Made by a program: the position numbers and the translations under genes. From Planctomycetota bacterium (GTDB lineage Bacteria > Planctomycetota > Planctomycetia > Pirellulales > Lacipirellulaceae), in the NCBI GenBank assembly GCA_029781135.1, contig JAKOXH010000073.1, positions 104,272 to 168,271 of the forward strand: a DNA stretch of 64,000 nt. Reading direction: 5' to 3'. Below the pieces are notes generated by a model. That model was not told the DNA's origin. It ran no database searches and saw only the letters and a program-made list of their open reading frames with translations. Positions 1 to 9,277 of this stretch are shown one piece after another. Every line of letters begins with the position of its first letter. Position 1 is the first letter of the stretch.

Positions 1-501
1 TTGGGATTCGTCGGCCTTACTTTAGCTGGTTTGCTTCAGGGGCAGATTTCGGACCGCATATTTGGCGATGATAAAGGTTCCGCCGAGGGGCGTTTGCCGC
101 TCTTTCGCATGGCCTGGCAGATGATCTGTGATCACCCAATCGTCGGTGTCGGCGTAAACAATTGTGCCGCATCCGCGGGGCCCTACGCAGCGCGCTATGA
201 AATGCGCGGCGAATGGTTCTGGACCATTCACAATCGTTATCTGCTCGAATGGGTGGAAACGGGGATTGTCGGTTTGGCGGTGCTATTGTGGTTCTTGTTC
301 GACACGTTATGGACCGGTTGGATCGGGTGGTGGCGGCGCGATCGACTGCTTTCGCCGATTGCGTTGGCAATCACGCTTGCAATCGTGGGCCAGATGATTC
401 ACATGACCGTCGACGTATTTAACAGCCGCCCGCAGATTCAGACATTATGGGAATGCGCGGCACTGTTGGCCGCGATCCGACGCATCCAGGAGGCAGCCTA
501 G
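1..501 (+). CDS. O-antigen ligase/polymerase family protein, C-terminal part
   Basis: This is the last 166 codons of a gene that begins before the window. The visible part contains the Wzy_C-like stretch (RLPLFRMAWQMICDHPIVGVG followed by an HNRYLLEWVETGIVGL-type segment), then two hydrophobic segments (about residues 85-105 and 120-140). Family members join or ligate lipid-linked sugar repeat units on the periplasmic face of the inner membrane. The next gene, a flippase, starts 2 bases after the stop, so the two are almost certainly cotranscribed. The family is confident; ligase versus polymerase cannot be decided from this fragment. Confidence 0.8.
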   Translation: MGFVGLTLAGLLQGQISDRIFGDDKGSAEGRLPLFRMAWQMICDHPIVGVGVNNCAASAGPYAARYEMRGEWFWTIHNRYLLEWVETGIVGLAVLLWFLFDTLWTGWIGWWRRDRLLSPIALAITLAIVGQMIHMTVDVFNSRPQIQTLWECAALLAAIRRIQEAA

Positions 502-503
502 CG

Positions 504-1940
504 ATGCGTTACGGTGCGTTATTGAGAGTGTCGAAGAACGCGACCATGGTGCTGCTGGGAACCTTCGTGCGCATGGGGTTGGCATTTGCCTTTCTTATCT
601 ACCTGGCTCGCTCCTTCGGCGTCGAGTTTTACGGAAAGTTCACGCTGACGCTGAACCTGTTCGAAACGTTCTTGAGCCTGGGCGCCACCGGTTTGTGCAT
701 TTTGGTGACACGCGAGGCCGCCAAGGACCCGGCGTGGCTGCGCCGCAATCTGGCGGCGGCGATGCTAATCGTCTCGCTGTTGGGCGTCGCCGCGGCCGTG
801 TGTCTTTCCCTAGTTGCGTTGGCAGCGGGTTACGCGGGCCGTTACGCGCCCGATACGCAATTGGCGCTCTGCATTGCTTCGACGGCGTTACTTCCGGCCT
901 CCCTCGCCACACTCGCCGAGGCGATCTTTGTTGCCTGGGAGCGCGCCGAGTTCGTTGCGGCCGGTACGGCGGGGGAGAGCTTTTTGCGCACCGGGCTGTG
1001 TTTCGTGCTGCTGTGGTCTGGTTTTGGTCTGATGAGTTTGTTCCTGGCCCTCATCTTCACACGCGTAACGCAATTGCTCGTCTATTCGGTGTTGGTGCGG
1101 CGAAATTTGACGTCGGTCGAGTGGCGAGTTCAGCCGGGGTCGATGAAGCCACTCTTGCGTCAATGGCGCGTGTTCGCGGCCGAGAATTGGCTGTCGATCT
1201 TCTCGAATGGCATGGATGAGTTCCTGCTCTCGCTCTTCCATGGCGAGGCGGCGGTCGGCGTGTATGATGCGGCCTGGAAACTCATTCGCTTGAGCTCCGT
1301 ATTTGCGCGTGCCTTAACCACCGCGGTCTTCCCTTATATCTCGCGGCTCTACGTGCGGGCCGAAGAAACGTTTCACCGAGTCAGTTTGCATTCGGTGAAA
1401 TACATGATGGCTGGGCTGTTGCCCGTGGTCGTTTGTATTTCGGTGCTGTCCGAGCGGATCGTCGTATTCCTCTACGGTCCGGCCTTTGCCAGCACGGTGC
1501 CCGTGCTGCAAATTTTGGCCTGGCTCATGATTCCGCAGTTTCTCAACCCATTCTTGAGCTTCACGCTCTTCGCCCGGCACGAGCAACACCGCTCGCTCAT
1601 CGTGGCGACTATTAATTTCATCGTGTTCATGGGAGTTGGCCTGCTGGCGATTCCGGCCTGGGGACCGATCGGCACGGCCGTGGCGATGCTCTCATCGTCC
1701 GTGACCGCGCTTTGCTGCTACCTCGCCTTCTGCGTCTGGGGGCGCAACACGTTGGGATTGCTACTGATCCTCACTCGGCAGGCGGTGGCCGCCAGCGTGT
1801 TGTGTACGTTCCTGTATTGCATGCGGAATAGCGAGTTGTTGCCCGTGGTCGCGATTGGCGCCCTGCTGTACGCGGCGATGCTCGTGGCCCTGCGCATCGT
1901 CAATTGGGGCGATGTTAAGTTGCTGCAAGAATTGCATTGA
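504..1940 (+). CDS. Polysaccharide flippase (Wzx/MurJ-like, MATE superfamily)
   Basis: A 478-residue protein made mostly of hydrophobic segments, about 12-14 in number, which matches the usual length and layout of lipid-linked oligosaccharide flippases. The N-terminus resembles polysaccharide biosynthesis proteins (NATMVLLGTFVRMGLAFAFL, then YLARSFGVEFYGKF). The start at 504 is favoured because an AGGAGG ribosome site lies at 488-493, inside the end of the preceding gene. An upstream in-frame start at 447 would overlap that gene by 55 bases and adds an unlikely leader. Its likely role is to move undecaprenyl-linked repeat units across the inner membrane for the polysaccharide made by the downstream enzymes. 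Confidence 0.9.
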   Translation: MRYGALLRVSKNATMVLLGTFVRMGLAFAFLIYLARSFGVEFYGKFTLTLNLFETFLSLGATGLCILVTREAAKDPAWLRRNLAAAMLIVSLLGVAAAVCLSLVALAAGYAGRYAPDTQLALCIASTALLPASLATLAEAIFVAWERAEFVAAGTAGESFLRTGLCFVLLWSGFGLMSLFLALIFTRVTQLLVYSVLVRRNLTSVEWRVQPGSMKPLLRQWRVFAAENWLSIFSNGMDEFLLSLFHGEAAVGVYDAAWKLIRLSSVFARALTTAVFPYISRLYVRAEETFHRVSLHSVKYMMAGLLPVVVCISVLSERIVVFLYGPAFASTVPVLQILAWLMIPQFLNPFLSFTLFARHEQHRSLIVATINFIVFMGVGLLAIPAWGPIGTAVAMLSSSVTALCCYLAFCVWGRNTLGLLLILTRQAVAASVLCTFLYCMRNSELLPVVAIGALLYAAMLVALRIVNWGDVKLLQELH

Positions 1941-2000
1941 TAAATAGGCTGGTCGCCAAGTTAATCGTTAAATACACGTCATCAAGTACTTCATCGAGAA

Positions 2001-3053
2001 ATGGTTTCACAAACGCAAACAAACGTTGCTAACGCTGGCAAATCGTCGCCGCGCATCGCCATGATCGGCTGCGGCGCGATCGCCGAGCGCTATCATTTGC
2101 CCGGCCTTGCCAAAGTGCCTGGCGTCATTCCGAACGTGGTGCTCGTTGATCGCAGCGCCGAGCGCACGCAGGCCATGGCCAGCCTGTTCGGCATCACACG
2201 GGAAGCGTCGGATGTCGCCGAAGTCCTTAGCGATATCGATGGGGCAATCGTCGCCGTGCCACCGGCCTTGCACTATCCAATCTGTATGCAGCTACTCACT
2301 CGCGGTATTCCCGTCCTGTGCGAAAAGCCGCTTGCCGAGTCGCCGGCCGAAGCACGCGAGATGGTGGAAGCCGCCAAGCAGCACCAGGTGGCGCTCGCCG
2401 TAAATCACACGCGGCGGTTGCTGCCAGCGTACGCTGAAATCAAACGCCTGCTCGATTCGCAAGCCATCGGCGATATCGTGGAGATCCGCTGGGAGGAAGG
2501 TTGCGAATTTAGTTGGCCGGCGGCCACGGCATTCCAGTTTCGCAGCGGCGCCAAGGGCCTACTGCTGGACACGGGCATTCACAGCCTGGACCTCATCTGC
2601 TGGTGGCTTGGCCAAAAGCCCGAACTGCTTTCCTGCCAAACCGATTCCTACGGCGGCCCCGAGGCCCTGGCCGAAGTGGAACTACAGGCCGGTGAATGTC
2701 AGGTGCACGTGAAGCTGAGTTGGCTGAGCCGGCTGGCCAACCGTTATTCCATCGTCGGCGAGCGCGGCACGATTTCCGGGGAACTCGATTATTACGACCG
2801 GCTTACGATGACGACTCCCCATGGCCCGCGCAAGGAACGGCATCTTCGCGCCGTTGAAAAGTCGTACAACGACTTCGGCTGCCGAATCCTCGCGAACTTC
2901 ATCGACGGGATCGCCGGTCGGGCAGCGCCATTGATTCCGGCTGAATCTGTCCTGCCGGCATTGGAAGTGATGGACGAATGTTACGAAGCTGCCACGCGGC
3001 TGGAAATGCCCTGGGTGGAAATCGAGGAAGGTGTGTGCGATGCGACCACGTAA
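2001..3053 (+). CDS. Gfo/Idh/MocA family sugar oxidoreductase
   Basis: A 350-residue NAD(P)-dependent oxidoreductase with no signal peptide. The N-terminal Rossmann fold starts with RIAMIGCGAIAERYHLPGL (about residues 18-36), and the family signature CEKPLAESPAEAREMVEAA follows near residue 110. The C-terminal domain has a GIHSLDLICWWLG stretch typical of the substrate side. Its position between a flippase and a nucleotide-sugar epimerase suggests it oxidises or epimerises a (nucleotide-)sugar used in the polysaccharide. The exact substrate cannot be read from the sequence. The stop overlaps the start of the following epimerase gene, which suggests translational coupling. Confidence 0.88.
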   Translation: MVSQTQTNVANAGKSSPRIAMIGCGAIAERYHLPGLAKVPGVIPNVVLVDRSAERTQAMASLFGITREASDVAEVLSDIDGAIVAVPPALHYPICMQLLTRGIPVLCEKPLAESPAEAREMVEAAKQHQVALAVNHTRRLLPAYAEIKRLLDSQAIGDIVEIRWEEGCEFSWPAATAFQFRSGAKGLLLDTGIHSLDLICWWLGQKPELLSCQTDSYGGPEALAEVELQAGECQVHVKLSWLSRLANRYSIVGERGTISGELDYYDRLTMTTPHGPRKERHLRAVEKSYNDFGCRILANFIDGIAGRAAPLIPAESVLPALEVMDECYEAATRLEMPWVEIEEGVCDATT

Positions 3054-4200
3054 GGTGTTAGTTACAGGCTCCTCGGGCTTCATTGGCGGCCGCGTCGCCG
3101 AGCGGTTGGCACTCGAAAACGTCGCCAGCGTCCGCGCGCTCATTCACAAATGGTCGCGGGCCGCGCGGGTGGCTAAATTCCCGATTGAGATCGTCGCCGT
3201 CGATATCCTGGATCCGCAAGCAGTTGCCACGGCCATGCAGGGCGTAACGCATGTCGTCCATTGTGCCTTCAGCGATGCGCCGGAAGTAATCATCGATGGT
3301 ACGCGAAATCTGCTCAGCGCCGCGCTCGAAGCGGGGGTGGAGCGATTCGTCTTTGTGAGCACCGCCGAGGTTTATGGTGCCCAAGCGGCGGGTACTGTGG
3401 ATGAATCGGCGCCCACGAATCACACGGGCCGCACGTACGGCGATGCCAAGATCGACGCGGAACAACTCTGCCGCGAGTTTCATGCACGTGGCCTGTCCAC
3501 TTCCATCGTGCGCCCGGCCATCGTTTACGGGCCTTTCGGCCGATCGTGGACTGTGAAGGTGGCCAAGCGGCTGCAATCGGGGCTGTGGAGCGAATTCGAA
3601 GGTTACGGCGACGGTCTGTGCAATGCGATCTTCGTCGATGACTTGGTCTCGGCGATTCTTCTCGCGGCGGAACATCCAGCGGCCAGCGGCGAAACGTTTA
3701 ATGTTAACGGCGGCGAAGTCGTCACTTGGAACGAATACTTCCGCAAGTTGAACGCGGCCATCGGCTTGCCGCCGCTCGAACGGAAGTCGGCCAGCAAGTC
3801 GGCACGCAAAACGGCCCTCATCGGCCGAGTTGAAACGGTCATTCGCGCTTTCGTCGGCCGCTTTGAAGATCGGCTCATGGAAATCTATCTGCGTGGCGGC
3901 TGGGCCAGCCGTATTATGAAGCGCGTGAAAACCGTGTTTGATTCGACGCCCAGCACCGGCGAACTGGAAGACCTGTATAGCCGCCAGGCCGTGTATTCCG
4001 ATCAAAAGGCACGCACGCTCTTGGGATACCAGCCAAAATTCGATTTAGAACGTGGCATGGCCCTGAGCGTGCTCTGGATGGAACGCAACGGTTTCATCGA
4101 CCGACCGGCGCTCGCGAATAATAGCGCGCAACCGAACGTCAATCGAATGCCCGCCGGCGATGACGTGCACCAGGAGGCCGTCGCGGCAACACATTCATGA
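3040..4200 (+). CDS. NAD-dependent epimerase/dehydratase (extended SDR)
   Basis: A 386-residue extended short-chain dehydrogenase. The cofactor motif VLVTGSSGFIGGRVAERLA is at the N-terminus, the strand FVSTAEVYG is followed by the active-site pair in TYGDAKIDAEQL (Tyr and Lys three residues apart plus one), and RPAIVYGPFG follows, as in sugar epimerases and dehydratases. A GAGGAAG ribosome site at 3024-3030 fits the ATG at 3040. A GTG at 3031 is possible but lies too close to that site. The C-terminal region of about 120 residues is longer than in minimal epimerases and has no motif I recognise. The stop overlaps the next start as ATGA, so expression is coupled. Confidence 0.87.
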   Translation: MRPRKVLVTGSSGFIGGRVAERLALENVASVRALIHKWSRAARVAKFPIEIVAVDILDPQAVATAMQGVTHVVHCAFSDAPEVIIDGTRNLLSAALEAGVERFVFVSTAEVYGAQAAGTVDESAPTNHTGRTYGDAKIDAEQLCREFHARGLSTSIVRPAIVYGPFGRSWTVKVAKRLQSGLWSEFEGYGDGLCNAIFVDDLVSAILLAAEHPAASGETFNVNGGEVVTWNEYFRKLNAAIGLPPLERKSASKSARKTALIGRVETVIRAFVGRFEDRLMEIYLRGGWASRIMKRVKTVFDSTPSTGELEDLYSRQAVYSDQKARTLLGYQPKFDLERGMALSVLWMERNGFIDRPALANNSAQPNVNRMPAGDDVHQEAVAATHS

Positions 4201-5330
4201 AAGTCGCCCTCATATCGTATGGCTTCGTCGAGTACTGCATCCAGCAGGCCAATGGTTTGGCTCGCGAGTGGGATGTGCTGCTGATGTTGCCGCGCGCCGA
4301 GGCGGCCGAACACGTGCCGACGATCGATTCCGCGGTAAGATACGTGCCTTTCAATAAACCGCGATTTCGCCAACCGCTCCGCCATCTGCGGACAGCCGCG
4401 ACAATCCTGCGCGAAGTACGCCGCTTTCAACCCGATGTCGTGCATTTCCAACAAGGGCACATGTGGTTCAACTTGGCGCTGCCGCTGTTGCGCTCGTATC
4501 CGCTGGTCGTCACGATTCACGATCCGCGTTACCACGTGGGTGATCGCAATTCTCAACGTACGCCGCAACGGCTCATGGACTTCGGCTTCCACCGTGCCGA
4601 TCGCGTCATCGTGCACGGCGAGGCACTGCGCAGGCAGGTCGTCGAGCTGCTGAAAATGGCTGCTGACAAAGTGCATGTCGTGCCGCACGTGGCCATCGGT
4701 TGTGCTGAACCACCGGCCACCGTCAGCGACGAAGAACACACCATCCTGTTTTTTGGCCGGATCTGGGACTACAAGGGCTTGAAATATCTGATCGAGGCGG
4801 AACCGCTGATTACGCGGGCAGTCCCGAACGCAAAAATCATCATTGCCGGCGAAGGCGACAACTTCGCGCCATACCAACGACTCATGGCCCATCCCGAGCG
4901 GTTTGAAGTCCACAACAAATTCATTGGTACCGCGCTTCGCGACGAACTATTCCACCGCGCGAGTGTCGTGGTACTGCCCTATATCGAGGCCACGCAAAGC
5001 GGCGTGATTCCGCTCGCTTACTCGTTCGCCAAACCAGTCGTGGCTACACGAGTCGGAGCCTTGGCGGACGCCGTCGAAGACGGCGTTACCGGCCGGTTGG
5101 TGCCCGCTCGCGACACCGCGGCCTTGGCCGATGCGGTAGTTGAAATGTTGACCAACCCGGCAACTCGCCGCGAAATGGGACTGGCCGGACGACGAAAGCT
5201 CGATGCCGAATGGTCGCCACAGGCGGTGGGACAGCGCTCGATCGAAGTGTATCGGCGGGCAATTCGCGACCGCCAGCCAACGCCGCAAGGCGTTGCCGCC
5301 AGTGAGCGCGTTGCTTTGAAGGCGAAATAG
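4197..5330 (+). CDS. Glycosyltransferase family 4 protein
   Basis: A 377-residue GT-B fold glycosyltransferase. The acceptor-side N-terminal half includes FQPDVVHFQQGHMW and LVVTIHDPRYH. The donor half starts near residue 180 with TILFFGRIWDYKGLKYLIEA and ends with SFAKPVVATRVGALADAVEDG. The usual acidic EPFG-type loop is replaced by YIEATQSGVIPLAYS, a variant found in several GT4 subgroups. It is one of three GT4 enzymes in the locus and probably adds one sugar to the lipid-linked repeat. It begins inside the stop of the epimerase gene (ATGA). Confidence 0.88.
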   Translation: MKVALISYGFVEYCIQQANGLAREWDVLLMLPRAEAAEHVPTIDSAVRYVPFNKPRFRQPLRHLRTAATILREVRRFQPDVVHFQQGHMWFNLALPLLRSYPLVVTIHDPRYHVGDRNSQRTPQRLMDFGFHRADRVIVHGEALRRQVVELLKMAADKVHVVPHVAIGCAEPPATVSDEEHTILFFGRIWDYKGLKYLIEAEPLITRAVPNAKIIIAGEGDNFAPYQRLMAHPERFEVHNKFIGTALRDELFHRASVVVLPYIEATQSGVIPLAYSFAKPVVATRVGALADAVEDGVTGRLVPARDTAALADAVVEMLTNPATRREMGLAGRRKLDAEWSPQAVGQRSIEVYRRAIRDRQPTPQGVAASERVALKAK

Positions 5331-5401
5331 TCCAGTTCACCAAATAATACAAATCGCGTTTGCAGCGTAGATGTAAGAAACCAGAAGTAGTTTTAGTTTC
5401 C

Positions 5402-6634
5402 ATGCATATCGGTGTCATTCTATCGATGCGAAACGGCTTAGAGCACTTCGTGTATCGCGAAATCTCCGAGCTGGCCAGGGAAGGGGCAACCATCAGCCTG
5501 TTCCCCTGCAAGCACCGGCGTGGACTTTACAACCCGCGGCCCGAGTGGAATTACTATCCCTGGCGAATCTGGCGAGTTTTGGCGAGCCAACCGCTGCGGT
5601 TCTTGTCGATGCCCGGTCGGTATTTGTCGGTGTTGTGGTTGGCCATCAAGTACCGAGCGATCGTCGATTTCCTACTCGCAGCCTATTTCTCGCGGTGGCT
5701 GAAATCGGTCGACGTAATCTACGCGACTTTTGGCGACCGCAAACTCTTCGTCGGCTACTTCGCCAAACTGCTCTTAGGTAAACCGCTTTCAGTGACGATT
5801 CACTCGTCGGAGATGTACTTCAACCCAAACGTGGAATTGTTCAAGATCGCTTTGGCCGCGTGTGACCAAATTGTTTCCGTGACGGAATATAATCGGCGAC
5901 AATTGGCGGAACGCTACAGTGTCGATCGCAACCGCATCGACGTTGTGCGATTGAGCGTCGACCTCGAAAAATATCAACCGGCCGCGAAGTTCGTTATTCT
6001 CATCGTCGCTTTTTTCGGTCCCACCAAAGGGCACGAAGTGCTATTCGAGGCGGTGAAGGAACTGGGCTACGACGACATTGAGGTTTGGGTAGTCGGCGGC
6101 CACGATGGACGGGTGCCAATCGACGTTCAGGGTCTGGCCCGGCGCAGCGGTGTTGAATCCCAGGTGGCCTTTTTCGGCAAGTTGAGCGGGCTGGCCTTGG
6201 AAGCCGTCTATCACGCCTGCGATGTCTTCTGCCTGCCGTGTCGGCAAGATCCAGATGGCGGTCGCGAAGGCTTTCCCGCGGTGATCGTCGAAGCGATGGC
6301 CTACGGCAAGCCGATCGTCACGACGCATCACACCGAGATTCCCGCCGTCGTCGAGCAAATCGTCGTGAAAGAAAACGACGTGCACGAACTCGCGGCCGCC
6401 CTCGACCGAGTTTATCATTCGGCCACCTTACGACGCGAGTTAGGAACCCGCAATCGCGAGTTGGCCGAGGAGCATTTTTCCAGCCGGAATCTGCATGATC
6501 GCTTCAATCTGTTTAAGTCGATTGCCGGTGGCAACTGCAATCAGGGACATGAGGTCTTAGTGAAGTTCGACGAGTCTGCGGAGACCGCCGACAGCATGCG
6601 AGCGACCCCGGTGCCGCAGGAGCAGCTTTCATGA
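5402..6634 (+). CDS. Glycosyltransferase family 4 protein
   Basis: A 410-residue GT-B glycosyltransferase. The nucleotide-sugar side has VAFFGPTKGHEVLFEA-like and EGFPAVIVEAMAYGKPIV segments, the latter carrying the paired glutamates seven residues apart that are typical of GT4 retaining enzymes. DVIYATFGDRK and LSVTIHSSEMYFNPN mark the N-terminal half. An upstream TTG at 5360 keeps the frame open, but ATG 5402 (MHIGVILSMRNGLEH) places the first beta strand at the N-terminus as expected. No clear ribosome site was seen for either. It shares an ATGA overlap with the next glycosyltransferase gene at 6631. Confidence 0.87.
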   Translation: MHIGVILSMRNGLEHFVYREISELAREGATISLFPCKHRRGLYNPRPEWNYYPWRIWRVLASQPLRFLSMPGRYLSVLWLAIKYRAIVDFLLAAYFSRWLKSVDVIYATFGDRKLFVGYFAKLLLGKPLSVTIHSSEMYFNPNVELFKIALAACDQIVSVTEYNRRQLAERYSVDRNRIDVVRLSVDLEKYQPAAKFVILIVAFFGPTKGHEVLFEAVKELGYDDIEVWVVGGHDGRVPIDVQGLARRSGVESQVAFFGKLSGLALEAVYHACDVFCLPCRQDPDGGREGFPAVIVEAMAYGKPIVTTHHTEIPAVVEQIVVKENDVHELAAALDRVYHSATLRRELGTRNRELAEEHFSSRNLHDRFNLFKSIAGGNCNQGHEVLVKFDESAETADSMRATPVPQEQLS

Positions 6635-7995
6635 AATCCGTTAGCGATCACCAACCATCGACCGCAAATCGTGGCAAGCGTGTGCTGATGCTGCTGGAAA
6701 ATGGTGCGTTTTCCGAAGATGGCCGCGTCCGCTGTGAAGCCAACTCGTTAGTAGCGGCCGGTTACTGCGTGACCGTGATTGGCCCGGCCAGCGCAGGCGA
6801 AGGATGGTACGAGGTATTCGACGAGGTCGTAAGTTACCAGTTCCCGCCGCCGCCGATGGCTCACGGAATGTTCGGATATTTTCTCGAGTACGGCTATGCG
6901 CTAACCATGATGGCGATGCTGACCATCTGGGTTGCCATGCGGCGCGGGTTCGATGTGATTCATGCGCACAATCCGCCCGACTTCCTAGTGCTGATCGGCG
7001 GCTTCTGGCGACTCCTTGGTAAGAAGTTCGTCTTTGATCAGCACGATTTATCACCCGATATGTACCGCTCGCGTTTTCCCCGTGGCAGCAACGGGTTGCT
7101 GCACCGCGTGTTGCTGTTTTTTGAGCGGCTGTCGTGTCGCTGGGCCAATCAAGTAATTGCCACAAACGAGTCCTATAAACGCTTACAGATCGAACGTTGC
7201 GGCATTCCGGCGAATCGAATCACGGTTGTGCGTAACGGACCAGAGCCTTGGCACCTCCAACGCTTTGAACCCGACGCTTCCGTGCGCGGCGGCCAACCGC
7301 ATGTCATCGGGTACGTGGGCATGATGGGACCACAAGATGGGATCGATTACCTGCTCCGAGCACTTGGCATCTTGTGGAACGAGTTTGGGCGCCATGACTG
7401 GCGCTGCATACTCATCGGCAAAGGACCGGCAAAGGAAGATTTACAGCAATTGTCCGCTGAGTTGGGAATCGCGGACAATTTAAGTTTCACCGGATGGGTG
7501 AACTATGAAAGCGTCCCGCGCTACATCGCGGCGACCGACATCTGCGTGGTGCCAGACCCGTCGAATGAGTACAACGACCGCTCCACGATCGTGAAATTGA
7601 TGGAGTATATGGCGCAGGCGAAACCAATCGTGGCGTTTGACTTGCCCGAACATCGTGTTACCGCCGGAAAAACAGCTTTGTATGCACAGCCGAACGACGA
7701 GCGCGAGTTTGCTCAACAGCTGCTGCGGCTCTTAGATGATCCGGATTTACGTCGGCAATTGGGATTAGCCGGACAACAGCGGCTGATGGATCACTTTACG
7801 TGGGAGCGGCAGGAGCCACACTTGTTGGCCGCCTATCGGGCCCTAGAAGGTAACCCATGCGCGCCGCGGAATGAATTGAGTGCCTATCCCTGCACCGTCG
7901 GGGACTGCCCCAATTTTGCGGAGTCTGCGGAGCAAAATGGGACGGGCACCATCCGCTCGGGGACTGTCCCCCTTTCCGAGACGGTTCTGGGATAG
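6631..7995 (+). CDS. Glycosyltransferase family 4 protein with repeat-derived C-terminal tail
   Basis: A 454-residue GT4-like enzyme: RVLMLLENGAFSEDGRVRCE at the start, a hydrophobic patch near residues 82-108, DVIHAHNPPDFLVLIGG, VFDQHDLSPDMYRSR, and in the donor half HVIGYVGMMGPQDGIDYLL and STIVKLMEYMAQAKPIVAF. The fold seems complete by about residue 410. Residues from about 417 to the stop are encoded by a 122-base palindromic repeat (7879-8000) whose other copy lies between genes at 16406-16497. The tail is therefore probably an acquired extension without catalytic role. The gene starts within the stop of the preceding glycosyltransferase gene. Confidence 0.87.
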   Translation: MKSVSDHQPSTANRGKRVLMLLENGAFSEDGRVRCEANSLVAAGYCVTVIGPASAGEGWYEVFDEVVSYQFPPPPMAHGMFGYFLEYGYALTMMAMLTIWVAMRRGFDVIHAHNPPDFLVLIGGFWRLLGKKFVFDQHDLSPDMYRSRFPRGSNGLLHRVLLFFERLSCRWANQVIATNESYKRLQIERCGIPANRITVVRNGPEPWHLQRFEPDASVRGGQPHVIGYVGMMGPQDGIDYLLRALGILWNEFGRHDWRCILIGKGPAKEDLQQLSAELGIADNLSFTGWVNYESVPRYIAATDICVVPDPSNEYNDRSTIVKLMEYMAQAKPIVAFDLPEHRVTAGKTALYAQPNDEREFAQQLLRLLDDPDLRRQLGLAGQQRLMDHFTWERQEPHLLAAYRALEGNPCAPRNELSAYPCTVGDCPNFAESAEQNGTGTIRSGTVPLSETVLG

Positions 7996-8000
7996 GCACT
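7879..8000. repeat. Palindromic dispersed repeat, copy 1 (inside glycosyltransferase 3' end)
   Basis: A 122-base element bounded by a perfect 12-base inverted repeat, AGTGCCTATCCC (7879-7890) and GGGATAGGCACT (7989-8000). Inside are ACCGTCGGGGACTG and GGGGACTGTCCCC blocks and an AATTTTGCG / GCAAAATGGGAC pair. The same blocks in the same order occur at 16406-16497. The stop codon of the glycosyltransferase lies within the right arm. Confidence 0.85.
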
Positions 8001-8109
8001 AACCAAACAACGCGAAATGACGGTGCTTCACGCCTGACGCCGGCTAGGGCACGAATCCATACACAACCTCGGATATCAACCGCAACCAAGGAAGTTCGTC
8101 GAAATATTC

Positions 8110-9201
8110 ATGACAACTGATAATCTATCATCGGAAACGTCCACCGTAACGCGGCCCGCGCCGACGACTGCAGCGGAAAGCGAAATCGTGAGTTTGCTCG
8201 ATAACTGGGCGGTGCTGCAGCCACGGTGGGATCAGTTCGTTGAAGATCATCCGAAAGGCAGCATTTTCCATACGTCGCAAATGGTGCGTGTATTTCAACA
8301 TACTAAGGGCCATCGACCGCAAGCTCTGGCGAGTGTGACGCCCGCAGGTGACATCACCGCGCTGCTGGTGGGCGTTCGCGTGCAAACTTTGCCGCCGCCG
8401 ATGGGGCGCCTTTCCTCGCGCGCCATCATGTATGCCGAGCCACTGTGCCATGAGCATCCGCATAGTATGAAGGCCTTATCGCAACTTGTCGCCCGTCACG
8501 ATACGCGCATGGGCCGGTCGGTGCTGTTCGCCGAGGTTCGCCCCCTGCTCGCGCCGGGAAGCGAGCGAATCGTACTGGAGCGCGCCGGCTATGAGTATTT
8601 AGAGTATCTCAATTATCTGAACGATGTATCGCTGCCCATCGAGGTCATGTGGTCGAATCTCCACAGAAACTCACGATATGCCATTCGGCAGTGCGAAAAA
8701 CGCGGGCTTGAAGTGCGCGACGTACCCGCTGATATCGCCGTGGATCAACTCTATCCCCTTCTCAAACTAAGCTACGGTCATTCTGGGGTCCCCCTCGCGG
8801 ACCGCAGCATGTTCGATGCCGTGGTCCGCGAGTTACCGGTGGGGATGGCCAAGTTTTTTGCTGTTTACGATGGCGACACACCCGTCGCGATGGACGTGAT
8901 GCTCGCCTATAAGGACCGGGTTTACCTTTGGTATGGCGGGGTCGCACGCTCCGCCGAGGGGTCGCCGTGCAGTTTGCTGCGGTGGTTCGAACTCCAATGG
9001 GCGCATCAGCAAGGCTACGCGATCTGTGACTCGGGCGGCGCCGGTTGGCCGAACATTCCCTACGGCGTTCGCGATTTCAAACGCAAATTCGGTGGTGACC
9101 TGGTTCAGTATGGACGCTATCGAAAGGTTTATTCGCCCTGGACGCTGGCCGTGGCAGAAAAGGTCTACAACATTAAACGTAAGATGTTCGCGAACAAGTA
9201 G
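8110..9201 (+). CDS. FemAB-like GNAT-fold transferase, paralog 1
   Basis: A 363-residue protein resembling FemAB-family (BioF2-like acyltransferase, PF13480 type) proteins found in exopolysaccharide loci. Supporting segments are HPKGSIFHTSQMVRVFQHTK near the N-terminus, NLHRNSRYAIRQCEKRGLEV (the basic helix of the family, about residues 180-199), VLFAEVRPLL, and GYAICDSGGAGWPNIPYGVR near the C-terminus. FemAB proteins transfer aminoacyl or acyl groups to amino-sugar or peptide acceptors. A tandem paralog follows after 76 bases with the same motif order. The probable role is acyl modification of the polysaccharide; donor and acceptor are not known. Confidence 0.8.
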   Translation: MTTDNLSSETSTVTRPAPTTAAESEIVSLLDNWAVLQPRWDQFVEDHPKGSIFHTSQMVRVFQHTKGHRPQALASVTPAGDITALLVGVRVQTLPPPMGRLSSRAIMYAEPLCHEHPHSMKALSQLVARHDTRMGRSVLFAEVRPLLAPGSERIVLERAGYEYLEYLNYLNDVSLPIEVMWSNLHRNSRYAIRQCEKRGLEVRDVPADIAVDQLYPLLKLSYGHSGVPLADRSMFDAVVRELPVGMAKFFAVYDGDTPVAMDVMLAYKDRVYLWYGGVARSAEGSPCSLLRWFELQWAHQQGYAICDSGGAGWPNIPYGVRDFKRKFGGDLVQYGRYRKVYSPWTLAVAEKVYNIKRKMFANK

Positions 9202-9277
9202 TTCGCGGGAACGGATGAGTTGAAGACGAATTAGCTCGTCTTCCGGCGGAAATATACTGGCGACTCCAATCACTGCA

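Noticed and set aside
3058..4913. Two long open frames antisense to the epimerase and glycosyltransferase genes
   Set aside because: Both sense genes are well supported; the antisense translations are arginine- and histidine-rich without family features.
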